DNA of 8,245 nt from CAYLOC01 sp964385195 (GCA_964385195.1 CAYLOC010000151.1:1-8245); one strand, 5' to 3'. Positions 1 to 7,663 are shown, numbered from the stretch's first letter. A program made the numbers and translations. Notes: generated by a model not told the origin, from the sequence alone.

Positions 1-15
1 GGTGTGGTGCCTCGT

Positions 16-1554
16 TCAGTTCAGCCGGCGGGTGCCGGTGGGATCGACGAGGTAGTACCTGTTGTGCGGCGAGCGCCAGATCATGATGCCGGGGAAGGGC
101 TGGCGCACATCCCATCGGCCGAACGTTTTCACCCGGTGATGACGCCGGGAGAGCGGCGCGAGATTACCGACCCGGGTTTGCGGCGGGTCACCGCTATGTC
201 GTCGATGATCATGGTCGTAGGGGATGGTGTGATCCAAGTCTGTCTGGCGCGAGCAGCCGGTGGCGAAGGGAAACGCGTCTGCCGGGGTCAGGATGCGGAC
301 TGCTTCTTGTAGCCGGTCAGTCGCCTCATAACCATCAACCCCGGGTGCGTTCTCCGGGTCGAGCACAGGTTTCACGGTGACGTTGCCGTGGCCGAGGAGC
401 TCCCGCACCTGGTCGACGGTCACCGGACCGACCCCTTCGACTCGCGCCACGCCAGAACCGGATTCGACCGACTCGCGGGTCAGGTGAACGTAGAGAGTCG
501 CCTTCGGGCGGAGGGTGGCGGGGTCGAACCGTTGGCTCGCGTGGCAGCCACACATACATTGCAGCCGGGACGCCGCGTTCTCCGACAGCCGTCCCCACAC
601 GTCCGGGGCGTCCTCCTGGGCGGTGTTCCGGTAGACCCACCCTTCTGACGAAGCCCCCTCGTCTTCCCTTTGCTGGCCATGGGCGGTGTACTCATCGGCG
701 ACCACGTCGGCCATCCCGGTAGTGGCGGCGTCGTGAGCGACAGCGTCGAACAACTGCAGGCTGGCTTGGGGATTCGCGATCACACCGATTGCCTTCGCGC
801 GGCGCCGGTCGTGGCAGTCGGTGTCGCCGAGCTGACGCAGCCCGGCAGCGATCCGGTCGATGGTCGCGTCGAACATGACGGCGGAGGCGGTGTCGGTCTT
901 GGCCACGACGGTGCGTTCGCCCGGGTTGAGCCCGGATGTGACCCACACTCCCCGCTGGTCCTGTGCAGCATCAGCGCGCTCACGAGCAGCCTCGGGGTCG
1001 GCCGCGATGACTGCGGCCTCCAGCAGATCGCAGAACCGGCCGCCACCGACGCGGCCCACCCAGGGCGTGATCCTGGCGTCCACCTGACCGGCAGCTGCAA
1101 CAGAGAGTTCCCGAGTCTCCTGGGCGGCCTTGCGCGCCATCCACCTCCGCACGTCGCCGGCCAACACCCGCTGCCACAGCCGGGGAAGCCGATGGCGCAA
1201 GTCCAGCGCATCGGCGATCAGGGACAGCCCGGCCGCGGGTGAGATGCCCAACTCAGCGGCCAGCTCAGCCGGGGCGAACTCTGCTACCTCCGGCGTGCCC
1301 TCCCCGCCGTACTGGATGAGCCGCTCCATCCCGGGCAACGCCCGGCCCTCATCAGCACCGGGACCGTCAAGGACACCATGCATGTCCGCCCAGTGCGCCG
1401 CCAAAGCCATCACCTCGGCATCGGCCAGGTTCACCCGCCGCTGTGACTCCCTGGCCCGATCCAGCGTGGCATCGGCGTCGAGCGCGTCGACCCCGACCGG
1501 GTCTACCACCTCCGCGCGGCGGGGTGGTCGCGCCTCTTCCTTGCTGTCGAACAT
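16..1554 (-). CDS. DUF222 / 13E12-family HNH endonuclease-like protein
   Basis: A 512-residue protein with the layout of the actinobacterial DUF222 (13E12 repeat) family: a long helical Ala/Arg-rich N-terminal part, then a C-terminal HNH module at about residues 430-490. The module shows LDH (440-442), GNL (463-465) and the HH pair (472-473) followed by RVKTFGRW, so the Asp-His/Asn/His core is present. The Cys pairs that hold a structural zinc in many HNH proteins are mostly absent: only C434 lies before the core, and the usual 'LC' before the HH is 'LS' here. An unusual CxCxCH cluster sits at 333-338. The ATG at 1554 has no clear Shine-Dalgarno sequence. The gene follows the injection-system operon on the same strand after 53 bases. 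DNA cleavage is inferred from the family; its biological role is unknown. It is probably not part of the contractile machine. Confidence 0.9.
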   Translation of the reverse strand: MFDSKEEARPPRRAEVVDPVGVDALDADATLDRARESQRRVNLADAEVMALAAHWADMHGVLDGPGADEGRALPGMERLIQYGGEGTPEVAEFAPAELAAELGISPAAGLSLIADALDLRHRLPRLWQRVLAGDVRRWMARKAAQETRELSVAAAGQVDARITPWVGRVGGGRFCDLLEAAVIAADPEAARERADAAQDQRGVWVTSGLNPGERTVVAKTDTASAVMFDATIDRIAAGLRQLGDTDCHDRRRAKAIGVIANPQASLQLFDAVAHDAATTGMADVVADEYTAHGQQREDEGASSEGWVYRNTAQEDAPDVWGRLSENAASRLQCMCGCHASQRFDPATLRPKATLYVHLTRESVESGSGVARVEGVGPVTVDQVRELLGHGNVTVKPVLDPENAPGVDGYEATDRLQEAVRILTPADAFPFATGCSRQTDLDHTIPYDHDHRRHSGDPPQTRVGNLAPLSRRHHRVKTFGRWDVRQPFPGIMIWRSPHNRYYLVDPTGTRRLN

Positions 1555-1607
1555 GTGAACGACTCTAGGTCATCCCGCCGACAAAACTCCGTGCGCCGGA
1601 CGAGGGC

Positions 1608-2138
1608 TCAGAAGTACTCGGTCCACACCACCCAACCCAGAATCAGCACGAGCGCCACGAGCGTGACGGCCACCAGCCACCACGCCACCGGCTCGGGTTC
1701 CGGTTCGGGTTCTGGCAACGGCTCCGGCACGGGCTCCGGGGCTGGCGGAGGAGGGGCGACCGGATGCAGCGGGAGACCGCAACGCACGCAGGTCACGGCA
1801 GTGACGGTGTTGTGTTCCGCGCAGTGCGGGCAGGACAGGGACGCGATCGTCGTACGTCCTTCAGTGCCCGGGAGGCGACGCAGCGACTCTGCCGCCGACT
1901 CGGTCTCATCGCCACGCAGCACCCGCGCCTGCGCCCAGAACAGCGGGAAGTCGCACCCGGGGCAGAAGTCCGCCGAGTCCCGACGGTTCACCGTCACCAT
2001 CGCCGCTTGGCCGCACGAGGGACAGTGCACCATCTCCGAGCGTGCCCCACCGGCGGGCGGAGGGATGCTCACCGACGTCGGCGTGGGTTCGACCGGAGGT
2101 ATCGCCTCGTTGGTCGCCGTGGTCTCGGTCTCGGTCAT
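1608..2138 (-). CDS. Tail-anchored double zinc-ribbon protein, last gene of the injection-system operon
   Basis: A 176-residue protein that I do not recognise as a named family. Order of parts: a Thr/Pro/Glu-rich N-terminus (1-35); a first Cys4 zinc ribbon with C39/C42 and C59/C62; a second with C103/C106 and C117/C120; a Pro-rich then Pro-Glu repeated spacer (127-151); and one hydrophobic helix (about 153-172, starting WWLVAV) leaving only four residues (TEYF) after it. There is no signal peptide, so it should be tail-anchored with the zinc ribbons in the cytoplasm. Its ATG overlaps the stop of the gpI-like gene (ATGA) and is preceded by a strong GAGGAGGA six bases upstream, so it is translated with the baseplate genes. 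Its role is inferred only: it may anchor or dock the baseplate at the membrane, as membrane adaptors do for Streptomyces and thylakoid-bound systems. A regulatory or unrelated membrane role is possible. Confidence 0.88.
   Translation of the reverse strand: MTETETTATNEAIPPVEPTPTSVSIPPPAGGARSEMVHCPSCGQAAMVTVNRRDSADFCPGCDFPLFWAQARVLRGDETESAAESLRRLPGTEGRTTIASLSCPHCAEHNTVTAVTCVRCGLPLHPVAPPPPAPEPVPEPLPEPEPEPEPVAWWLVAVTLVALVLILGWVVWTEYF
1690..1739 (-). repeat. Hexanucleotide tandem repeat encoding a Pro-Glu spacer
   Basis: A degenerate six-base repeat, on the plus strand of the type GGNTCN (GGCTCG, GGTTCC, GGTTCG, GGTTCT and so on), encodes alternating Pro-Glu with a few Val or Leu in place of Glu, immediately before the transmembrane helix of the zinc-ribbon protein. 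Synonymous third bases vary between units, so the array is old or under selection at the protein level. Such a spacer is expected to be stiff and extended, similar in idea to the Pro-rich region of TonB. Unit number could vary between strains by slippage. Confidence 0.75.
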
Positions 2139-2731
2139 GGGCTGTCCTCCTCATCCGACCGCCACACGCAGCGATGCCCGACGCACAACTCTGCCCGGAC
2201 ATGCGCCGGGACCTCGTCGCGCACCAGCGTCACGAAGTCCGCCTCGGGAAGCCACCCGGTGGAGGCGACGCGCATCCGCACCCACGCCGTGTCCGCGGGG
2301 GCTTCCCCTGCTCGCCAGACGCCCCCTCCGTCCGTCACCTCCGCGACCTCGCCGCTGATCAGCTCCAGGAACTGCTCCAATCCGCGCCGGGTTCCGCGCA
2401 GGCTCAGGGTCTTCGACGCGCTCTGCACGATGCGTCGCTGCAGCACATCCGGCAGGGACGGATCCACGGCGTCGGTGCCGATCCACTGCCCGAGCCACCG
2501 CACCATCGCATCCGGAGCGACGCTGACATCGGCGACGTGTTCGATGTTGTCGGCGTTCTCCACCAGGCTGGTCGCAACCCGCTGGAAGATCGAGACGAAC
2601 CGGACGAAGAAGTCGCTCTCCAGCAGACCGATCGGCAGCTGGCTCACCAGCCAGTCCGGGTTGCGCGCCGTTCTTGTCGGGCTCGCGGCCACCACCTTCG
2701 TGCGGGTAGTGGCCGGCAGGTTCGCGGTCAT
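2135..2731 (-). CDS. P2 gpI-like phage tail / baseplate wedge protein
   Basis: A 198-residue protein of the phage tail protein I type (TIGR02242-like domain in eCIS clusters). These proteins form part of the baseplate wedge with the J-like protein. Visible family marks are the N-terminal 'LPIGLLESDFFVRF' stretch (32-45), a helical part with WLGQWIG (79-85), and LRGTRRGL (111-118) followed by the LELISG helix. The start is the ATG at 2731, which overlaps the stop of the baseplate J gene as ATGA. The frame is open for 171 more codons upstream, but that part lies inside the baseplate J gene and its Arg/Gly/Ala-rich translation is a shadow, so the longer form is rejected. The C-terminus is acidic (SDEEDSP) because it encodes the next gene's ribosome binding site. 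The equivalent in Afp/PVC-type systems may be part of the Afp12/Cis12 role; I am less sure of that mapping. Confidence 0.87.
   Translation of the reverse strand: MTANLPATTRTKVVAASPTRTARNPDWLVSQLPIGLLESDFFVRFVSIFQRVATSLVENADNIEHVADVSVAPDAMVRWLGQWIGTDAVDPSLPDVLQRRIVQSASKTLSLRGTRRGLEQFLELISGEVAEVTDGGGVWRAGEAPADTAWVRMRVASTGWLPEADFVTLVRDEVPAHVRAELCVGHRCVWRSDEEDSP
2145..2152 (-). promoter_or_regulatory. Strong Shine-Dalgarno for the zinc-ribbon gene
   Basis: The minus strand reads GAGGAGGA six bases before the ATG at 2138. It lies inside the last codons of the gpI-like gene (Asp-Glu-Glu-Asp). It fixes the start of the zinc-ribbon protein and suggests it is made at least as well as the upstream baseplate proteins. 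Confidence 0.75.
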
Positions 2732-4734
2732 CGCACCACCACTTGATGCCCTGCCGACAAGAACAACGAGTGCGTATCGAGCCGGATCACGTCCTTGCCG
2801 GACCCCAGCCGGTGCCCGCTGCGCAGGTCGTACTCGAACAGCAGCGCCTCCTCGACGCGTTCCAGCCCTTCGACGGACTCCAGCAGCTGTGCCACCGTGG
2901 CTGCATTGACGTCGGAGTCGAACGGCCACCCGGTTCCGTCCGGGCCTCCCGCCAGCGGGTTGAGATAGCGAGTGAGTACGTCGATGGCACGCTGCCGCAC
3001 GAGCCCCGGCGGCCGTCCCGGTCCGGCATGCACCAACGCCGCCACCGAGACGCCTTGGTAGTAGGGCGTACTGACCTCCAGGCTGGTCCCGACCAACCGG
3101 TGCTCGTTCAGGTGGGTCGTGATCCGTTCCATCAGCGGCTCGGAGATCGCGAAGTCGTCGAGGCGATGCGTGGCGACCTCCCGCCGTACCCGCGGCACTA
3201 CCAGCAGCCGGACCGCGCCGTTCCCGCGGGCGGCAGGCAGACACCGTGTCCGCGCCACTTCGATGGAGGCCTCTTTCGTGAGGCGCTCGTAGTCCCCGGC
3301 AGTGACGGCACGGTGTCCGGTGCGCAGCGTCAGCGGTCCGCGCACCTTCGCTTCTGCCACCGACTCCGCGTCCACGCCGCCCGTCGCGGGAGTGAGGTTC
3401 GTGACGCCGCTGACGAACGGGATGGTGGACCGCAGCTCGGTCAGGGTGCGAGCGCCCACGTTCCCGCGTGCACCGCCACCCCGGCGGTAGCGGGTCACGT
3501 GGATCTCCGCGCCATCACGGGGAACCCGGCCGTGCTGGCGCGCCGTACCGTCGGGATAGCGCACCCGCGGCCCGAAGTGAATCGTGCCGCTGCCGCTCTC
3601 CCACACGTAGTGGAGGTCGTCAGGCCCGGTAGCGGTGAAGTCACTGACCTCGGTCCACTGCTCCTCGCCCTCGGCCGAGACCACCCGGACCCGCTCGTCC
3701 CGCCGCCGCGGCAACACCGGCGTACGTGAGACCGTGAACGCCTGACCGGGCTTGCCGTTGCTGCGGCCGACCAGTTCGCCGGGCATCTGCTCGGCATGTT
3801 CGGCGGAGACCGTGCCGCCCAATGCCGAGGGCTGCACGGACCGGATCCGTGGCGATGCCTGGTACGTCGGCTGGCCCGGCTCAGGGGACAGCAGCCGTAC
3901 CCGCAGCCAGTACGCCGCGGCGCTGCCCAGCGTGGACAGGCCATGCTCACGAGGCACCAGCAACACCACCTCGCCGGGACGGTTGAGACCGCCCGTGGTG
4001 TCTTCGAACACCGTGGTCTGGATCCACGCCTCCCCGTTCCACACCTCCCACGCGAGTGGTGGGTTCGTCGGATCGACTCCGATGCCCTCGGCGCTGGCCT
4101 CCACCCACAGCCGGAGCACGATCCCGGCGAGACTCTGCCGGAAACCCAGACAGAAGGCGTCGCCGGGCGTCAGGGGGTCCGCGGTGAAGCACCGCACGCC
4201 GCGGGGGTCGAACCGTAGATCGTCCCACACGTCGGTGGTGTGCTCCGTCTCTGCTGTGAGGGTGGCGGCAGTCGTCAGCTCGGGAGGTGCGACGACGAGC
4301 TCGTCGGTGGTGGTGAACGCCACCGCATCGGCCGTGGTCTCCGGTCCCGCCCCGGTCGCCGTACCCGGTGCGGATGTGCCCAGGGCCGCCCCTGCCGCCG
4401 TCGTCACCTCAGTCCCCGCCGGTACGACGACCGGTGAGCCGGTGACGCTGGTCAACCAGAACGTCAGATCCGCCCGCGCCACGGAGGGCGGGAACGGATC
4501 GATACCGACCAGGTTCAAGAAGTGCACGTACAGCCGCTCCGGAACCTGGTTGTAGCGGAACAGCACCATCTCGCTCATCCACGCGAAGAGCTCGATCAAC
4601 GCCACTCCGGGGTCGGACACGTTGTGGTTGGTCCACTCCGGGCAGTACTGCGGAATGAGTCGCTTGGCCTCGTCGACGATGTCCTGGAATCGTCGGTCGT
4701 CCAGCTCGGGGGGTGTCAACGGCACGGCAATCAC
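2728..4734 (-). CDS. Baseplate J-like wedge protein (putative baseplate assembly protein)
   Basis: A 668-residue protein of the 'putative baseplate assembly protein' type (TIGR02243; gp6/gpJ-like; Afp11/Cis11 position). The N-terminal block at about 8-78 is the most diagnostic: LDDRRFQDIVDEAKRLIPQY, then CPEWTNHNVSDPGVALIELFAWMSEM and RLYVHFLNLVGIDPFPP. Next comes a beta-rich middle region with an Ala/Thr-rich stretch at about 110-170, and a C-terminal baseplate J-like part (about 430-640), including a GDYERLTKEAS segment at 480-490 typical of the family. In related machines this protein pairs with the gpI/gp7-like protein to form the wedges that contact gp25 and trigger sheath contraction. 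The start is GTG at 4734 (GTGA overlap with the gp25 stop), supported by GAGGAAGG just upstream. Length is normal for the family and no frame damage is seen. Confidence 0.93.
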   Translation of the reverse strand: MIAVPLTPPELDDRRFQDIVDEAKRLIPQYCPEWTNHNVSDPGVALIELFAWMSEMVLFRYNQVPERLYVHFLNLVGIDPFPPSVARADLTFWLTSVTGSPVVVPAGTEVTTAAGAALGTSAPGTATGAGPETTADAVAFTTTDELVVAPPELTTAATLTAETEHTTDVWDDLRFDPRGVRCFTADPLTPGDAFCLGFRQSLAGIVLRLWVEASAEGIGVDPTNPPLAWEVWNGEAWIQTTVFEDTTGGLNRPGEVVLLVPREHGLSTLGSAAAYWLRVRLLSPEPGQPTYQASPRIRSVQPSALGGTVSAEHAEQMPGELVGRSNGKPGQAFTVSRTPVLPRRRDERVRVVSAEGEEQWTEVSDFTATGPDDLHYVWESGSGTIHFGPRVRYPDGTARQHGRVPRDGAEIHVTRYRRGGGARGNVGARTLTELRSTIPFVSGVTNLTPATGGVDAESVAEAKVRGPLTLRTGHRAVTAGDYERLTKEASIEVARTRCLPAARGNGAVRLLVVPRVRREVATHRLDDFAISEPLMERITTHLNEHRLVGTSLEVSTPYYQGVSVAALVHAGPGRPPGLVRQRAIDVLTRYLNPLAGGPDGTGWPFDSDVNAATVAQLLESVEGLERVEEALLFEYDLRSGHRLGSGKDVIRLDTHSLFLSAGHQVVVR

Positions 4735-5210
4735 CCTTCCTCTTCGGCGTACGAGCCCTGGTCAGGTGGCGCTTCGTCGTGCGGGATCACGTAGAACGGG
4801 TAGACGAGGTTGCGTCTGTCGTTCGTCGCGCGCACCACGTAGGTGACGAAGACCCGGACCAGCGCCGCATCCACGTCGTCGGGAACAGCGGTGACGTCCT
4901 CGACATCGATCCGTGGCTCCCATTGGGCCAGTGCGTCCTGGACCGCCTCCTGGATCAACCCCAGCAGGTTGGGCGTGACCGGCTCGAACAGCAGGTCCCA
5001 GATCCGGCACCCGAACTGCGGGCGCATCAGGCGTTCTCCCGGTGCGGTCGCCAGGATCATCCGCACCGACCGGTCCAGGTCTGGTACGCCGTCGGTGAGG
5101 CGGATCGAGCCGGTGTGGTCGACGGTCATGGGCCAGTAGAACCCCCGGCCGACGAACGTGGGGTCGTACGCGCTGTGGCCGGTGCTGGGCAGCGGGAGCG
5201 AGTCGCTCAT
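4731..5210 (-). CDS. GPW/gp25-family baseplate wedge protein
   Basis: A 159-residue gp25/TssE-type protein (Afp9/Cis9 position), the baseplate part that meets the first sheath ring. The conserved core runs from about 45 to 140: 'ILATAPGERLMRPQFGCRIWDLLFEP' (52-77), a helix 'IQEAVQDALAQWEPRI', and a final beta segment 'VRVFVTYVVRATNDRRNLVYPFYV'. The EPR motif (98-100), known in gp25 and TssE to be needed for joining sheath to baseplate, is intact. The start ATG at 5210 directly follows the TAG stop of the spike gene; the nearest purine-rich site (AAAGGTGG) is about 11 bases upstream, so translation is probably coupled. The acidic tail (EEEG) encodes the ribosome binding site of the next gene. 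Confidence 0.94.
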   Translation of the reverse strand: MSDSLPLPSTGHSAYDPTFVGRGFYWPMTVDHTGSIRLTDGVPDLDRSVRMILATAPGERLMRPQFGCRIWDLLFEPVTPNLLGLIQEAVQDALAQWEPRIDVEDVTAVPDDVDAALVRVFVTYVVRATNDRRNLVYPFYVIPHDEAPPDQGSYAEEEG

Positions 5211-7007
5211 CTAGTTGATCGCCACCTTTGCGCCCTTCAGGGTCAGTGCAGTGCCTCCGGACACGTCGGCGTTCATCGAGCCGGTGACCCCCACTTTCAT
5301 TCCCTTGACCGCCGCCTCCTGGGTGCCCTCCATCGTGGCCCTCGTCTGGCCCTTCAGCGTCAGTGCCTGCTTCGCCTCGATCGTGATGTTGTTGCCCGCG
5401 ATGGAGATGTTGCCGCTGGCGTCGACGTCGAACTTCGCGCTCCCCGCGGCGATCGTCAACGGCTTACCCGACGCCATGGTGATGTCGAAACGGTCCTCGC
5501 CGAGCCGTATCTTGTGCCCGGAGGCCAGCTCCAGCCGGATGTGCTTGTGCTCCGGATCCTGCCCGTCGGCGATCTCCACGACGTGGCCGAGCCTGGAGGT
5601 CAGCGTCCGGAACTCCACCTGTTTCTGTCCGGGGTCCAGGCTCGGCGTGGGTGCTGGGTTCTTCGCGCTGTACAGGCCGCCCAGCACCAGCGGGCGCCGA
5701 GGATCACCATGTTCGAACCCCAGCAGCACCTCATCCCCGACCTCCGGCGGGAGCAACATGCCCCGCTTCTTCCCGGCTCCTGGCATGAGCAGGCGTGCCC
5801 ACGGGGACTCGATCTCTCCGTTCAACCCGGCGTAGCGAACCTTGACCCGGCCCTTCTTCTCCTCGTCCTTGAGGTTGGTGACGGTACCGATCACCAGTCC
5901 TTGGAGAACGAACCCGGGGTTGGGTGGTGGCGGTGACAAGGTGTCGACCAGGTGCGTCGGACGGTGTGGTCCCGCGACGAACCGGGTGATGAATCCCCGC
6001 CGGCTGTAGACGTGCTCGACCTCGTTGACCAGGTAGTCGCCGTTGGACGGGCCGGCGTCTTCGATGGTGACGAGGACCGAGGGCTTCATCCGTGCGTCGG
6101 CGTGCAGGGTCTTCCCCTGGGCGATGACAGCAGCGGCGGTGTCGTCGGAGAACAGCGATGCCGCCAGCTCTCTGGCTTCCTCAGCATCAGCAGGCCCCTG
6201 GTCGGCCGCTGCGGAGGGGGCAGGATGAAGCTTCTTCACGCTGGTGGCGGCCGCGTAGGAGCGCGCCAGTGTCGAGGGACTTCCCGGGGCGGTCGCCGGC
6301 CGGCTCTTCTCGGCCAGGTTCCGCTGACTCTTCGGGTCCCATCCGGTGACCGTGGACTCGGTGGGTTGCAGTCCCGACGTCCGTACCGAGAACGACTCCA
6401 GCTCGGCCCCGAGCCGAAGAGTCACCGCGCCCTCGTTCGTGTTGGCGGGGAGTACGTTCAACGTGTCCGACCCGTCCACCCACCAGACGTGACCGGTCCG
6501 TCGTACCGCATCATTGAGGAACTCCAGGTCGTTCGACGCCTGCAGCGTGTACGGCGGGCGGATCGTCGACTTCTTGGTGATCTTGGCCGTCAGGCCGCAT
6601 GCGGTCGCAAGCGAGGTGATGATGTCGGCGTAGGTCTGGTTGAGGTACGTCGTCACCTTGCTGCCGCGGGTGAGCCGATACGCGCGGTCGTCGATGATCA
6701 CGGTCAGCTCTGGTCCCCGTTCGATGGAGGAGTCCAGCGAGACACCGGTCACGGTGCCGACCAGCAAGGGGTCCTCCTGGTCGAACAGCGATATCTTCAC
6801 CTCGGCACCGACGGCGAACGAGTCGTGCAGCGACGTCGACGTCTCGTAGCCCGGGTCGTTGATGCGGAGCTCACCGCGCGCGATCAGGTCGAAGCCACGA
6901 TGAATGCGGAGCGCGATGATGTGGTCTTGAACCCGTTCCGCCAGCGGCGAGCCGTTGACGGTGATCACCGGCGCCTGTGCCACCGTGCCTGCTGCCGCCG
7001 GGCTCAT
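5211..7007 (-). CDS. VgrG-like spike protein (gpD/gp27 + gp5 OB-fold + beta-prism)
   Basis: A 598-residue central spike protein (Afp8/Cis8 position). Residues about 12-345 resemble phage late control protein D (gp27-like hub). Residues about 371-447 are the gp5-type OB fold: VIGTVTNLKDEEKKGRVKV, WARLLMPGAGKKRGMLLPPEVGDEVLLGFEHGDPRRPLVLGGLY. Residues about 500-598 are Gly/Thr-rich beta-prism repeats, including two copies of ALTLKG (548-553 and 587-592). No lysozyme or effector domain follows the prism, so the protein is a structural spike and not an evolved VgrG. A Pro/Ala/Ser-rich linker is seen at 235-285. The ATG at 7007 overlaps the LysM stop (ATGA) and has AGGTGG upstream. The prism ends at KVAIN and no PAAR gene follows, which is noted separately. 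Confidence 0.94.
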   Translation of the reverse strand: MSPAAAGTVAQAPVITVNGSPLAERVQDHIIALRIHRGFDLIARGELRINDPGYETSTSLHDSFAVGAEVKISLFDQEDPLLVGTVTGVSLDSSIERGPELTVIIDDRAYRLTRGSKVTTYLNQTYADIITSLATACGLTAKITKKSTIRPPYTLQASNDLEFLNDAVRRTGHVWWVDGSDTLNVLPANTNEGAVTLRLGAELESFSVRTSGLQPTESTVTGWDPKSQRNLAEKSRPATAPGSPSTLARSYAAATSVKKLHPAPSAAADQGPADAEEARELAASLFSDDTAAAVIAQGKTLHADARMKPSVLVTIEDAGPSNGDYLVNEVEHVYSRRGFITRFVAGPHRPTHLVDTLSPPPPNPGFVLQGLVIGTVTNLKDEEKKGRVKVRYAGLNGEIESPWARLLMPGAGKKRGMLLPPEVGDEVLLGFEHGDPRRPLVLGGLYSAKNPAPTPSLDPGQKQVEFRTLTSRLGHVVEIADGQDPEHKHIRLELASGHKIRLGEDRFDITMASGKPLTIAAGSAKFDVDASGNISIAGNNITIEAKQALTLKGQTRATMEGTQEAAVKGMKVGVTGSMNADVSGGTALTLKGAKVAIN

Positions 7008-7663
7008 GGGGCCACCTGCCGCGGAATGGCCAGCAGCGAACCCGGACGCAGAGCCAAGGGGTCTTCGATGCTGTTCGCCTCAGCGAGAGTGCGCCACCGG
7101 GTTGCGTCGCCGTAGTAGGCCGCGCTGATGCGATCCAGCGTCTCGCCGGGCTGGACCCGATGCACCCGGTGCGGCCGGGGCGTTCCCGACGTGGGGTTCT
7201 GCGGGCCGAACGCCTTGGACTCCTCGTACTGCATCAGGCTCAGGTCCACCGACGCTCGCAACGGCACACCGGTGGAGGAGAAGTACGTGAAGGACACGTT
7301 CTGGGAGACGATGACCGCGCGGAACGAGTGCAGCTTTCCCCAGTGGAACGTGACGGTCCGCGGCCGGGCGTTGTTGGTCTGGGGGTCGGTACCCGGCAGG
7401 CTCGGGTCGACGTCCATGAGCTCCATCAGCTTTCCGGTGTACTTCGTCACCGGAGACCCGTCGTCGGTGGTGTCGAAAACCAACGTCAGCGACATCGAGG
7501 CCGACCCCGCCCCGAGGTAGTGCAGGGTCGGGACGCCCTTGCCGGGCATCGGCTCGCCGGACCAGGAGTTGTCGCGCGACACCGAGATCGACTCCGGGTT
7601 GAACATGCAGGGGAGGCGTTTGGACTTCTCGATCTCCAGGAACGCCTTCTCCAGCTCTGGCAT
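7004..7663 (-). CDS. LysM-domain tube-initiator / baseplate hub protein
   Basis: A 219-residue protein of the eCIS tube-initiation type (Afp7/Cis7 position). Residues about 1-150 match the conserved N-terminal part: KRLPCMFNPESISVSRDNSW, then a beta-rich region with MSLTLVFDT, 'RTVTFHWGKLHSFRAVIVSQNVSFTYFSSTGVPLRASVDLSLMQYEE'. A LysM fold follows at 167-214 (HRVQPGETLDRISAAYYGDATRWRTLAEAN... LRPGSLLAIP). In these machines the protein sits between spike and inner tube; the LysM fold is thought to be structural there and need not bind peptidoglycan. The ATG at 7663 shares one base with the upstream stop (TGATG) and has GAGGAG seven bases before it. The stop overlaps the spike start. No oddity is seen. 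Confidence 0.93.
   Translation of the reverse strand: MPELEKAFLEIEKSKRLPCMFNPESISVSRDNSWSGEPMPGKGVPTLHYLGAGSASMSLTLVFDTTDDGSPVTKYTGKLMELMDVDPSLPGTDPQTNNARPRTVTFHWGKLHSFRAVIVSQNVSFTYFSSTGVPLRASVDLSLMQYEESKAFGPQNPTSGTPRPHRVHRVQPGETLDRISAAYYGDATRWRTLAEANSIEDPLALRPGSLLAIPRQVAP

Noticed and set aside
1585..1604. Possible terminator hairpin between the zinc-ribbon and HNH genes (minus strand TCCG-GCGCA-CGGA then GTTTTG)
   Set aside because: The stem is only four base pairs and the T-run is short, too weak to support as a terminator by eye.
1555..2909. Long plus-strand open frames opposite the zinc-ribbon, gpI-like and baseplate J genes
   Set aside because: They are antisense shadows in GC-rich coding DNA: Ser/Arg/Pro-rich, no domains, and they cross real gene boundaries.
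2732..3244. Upstream open extension of the gpI-like frame (171 extra codons)
   Set aside because: It lies within the baseplate J coding region; its translation is Arg/Gly/Ala-rich with no gpI-like content, and the ATG at 2731 fits the ATGA overlap used by the other genes.
4713..5936. Plus-strand open frame of about 407 codons opposite gp25 and the spike
   Set aside because: The opposite strand encodes two clear baseplate proteins; this frame is rich in Arg, His, Gln and Val with no recognisable motif and spans two genes.
5952..7115. Plus-strand open frame of about 387 codons opposite the spike gene
   Set aside because: Antisense shadow of the VgrG-like gene; no family features.
7167..7310. 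LysM as a sign of a peptidoglycan hydrolase
   Set aside because: There is no catalytic domain; the N-terminal part and position match the tube-initiator protein of contractile systems, where LysM is structural.
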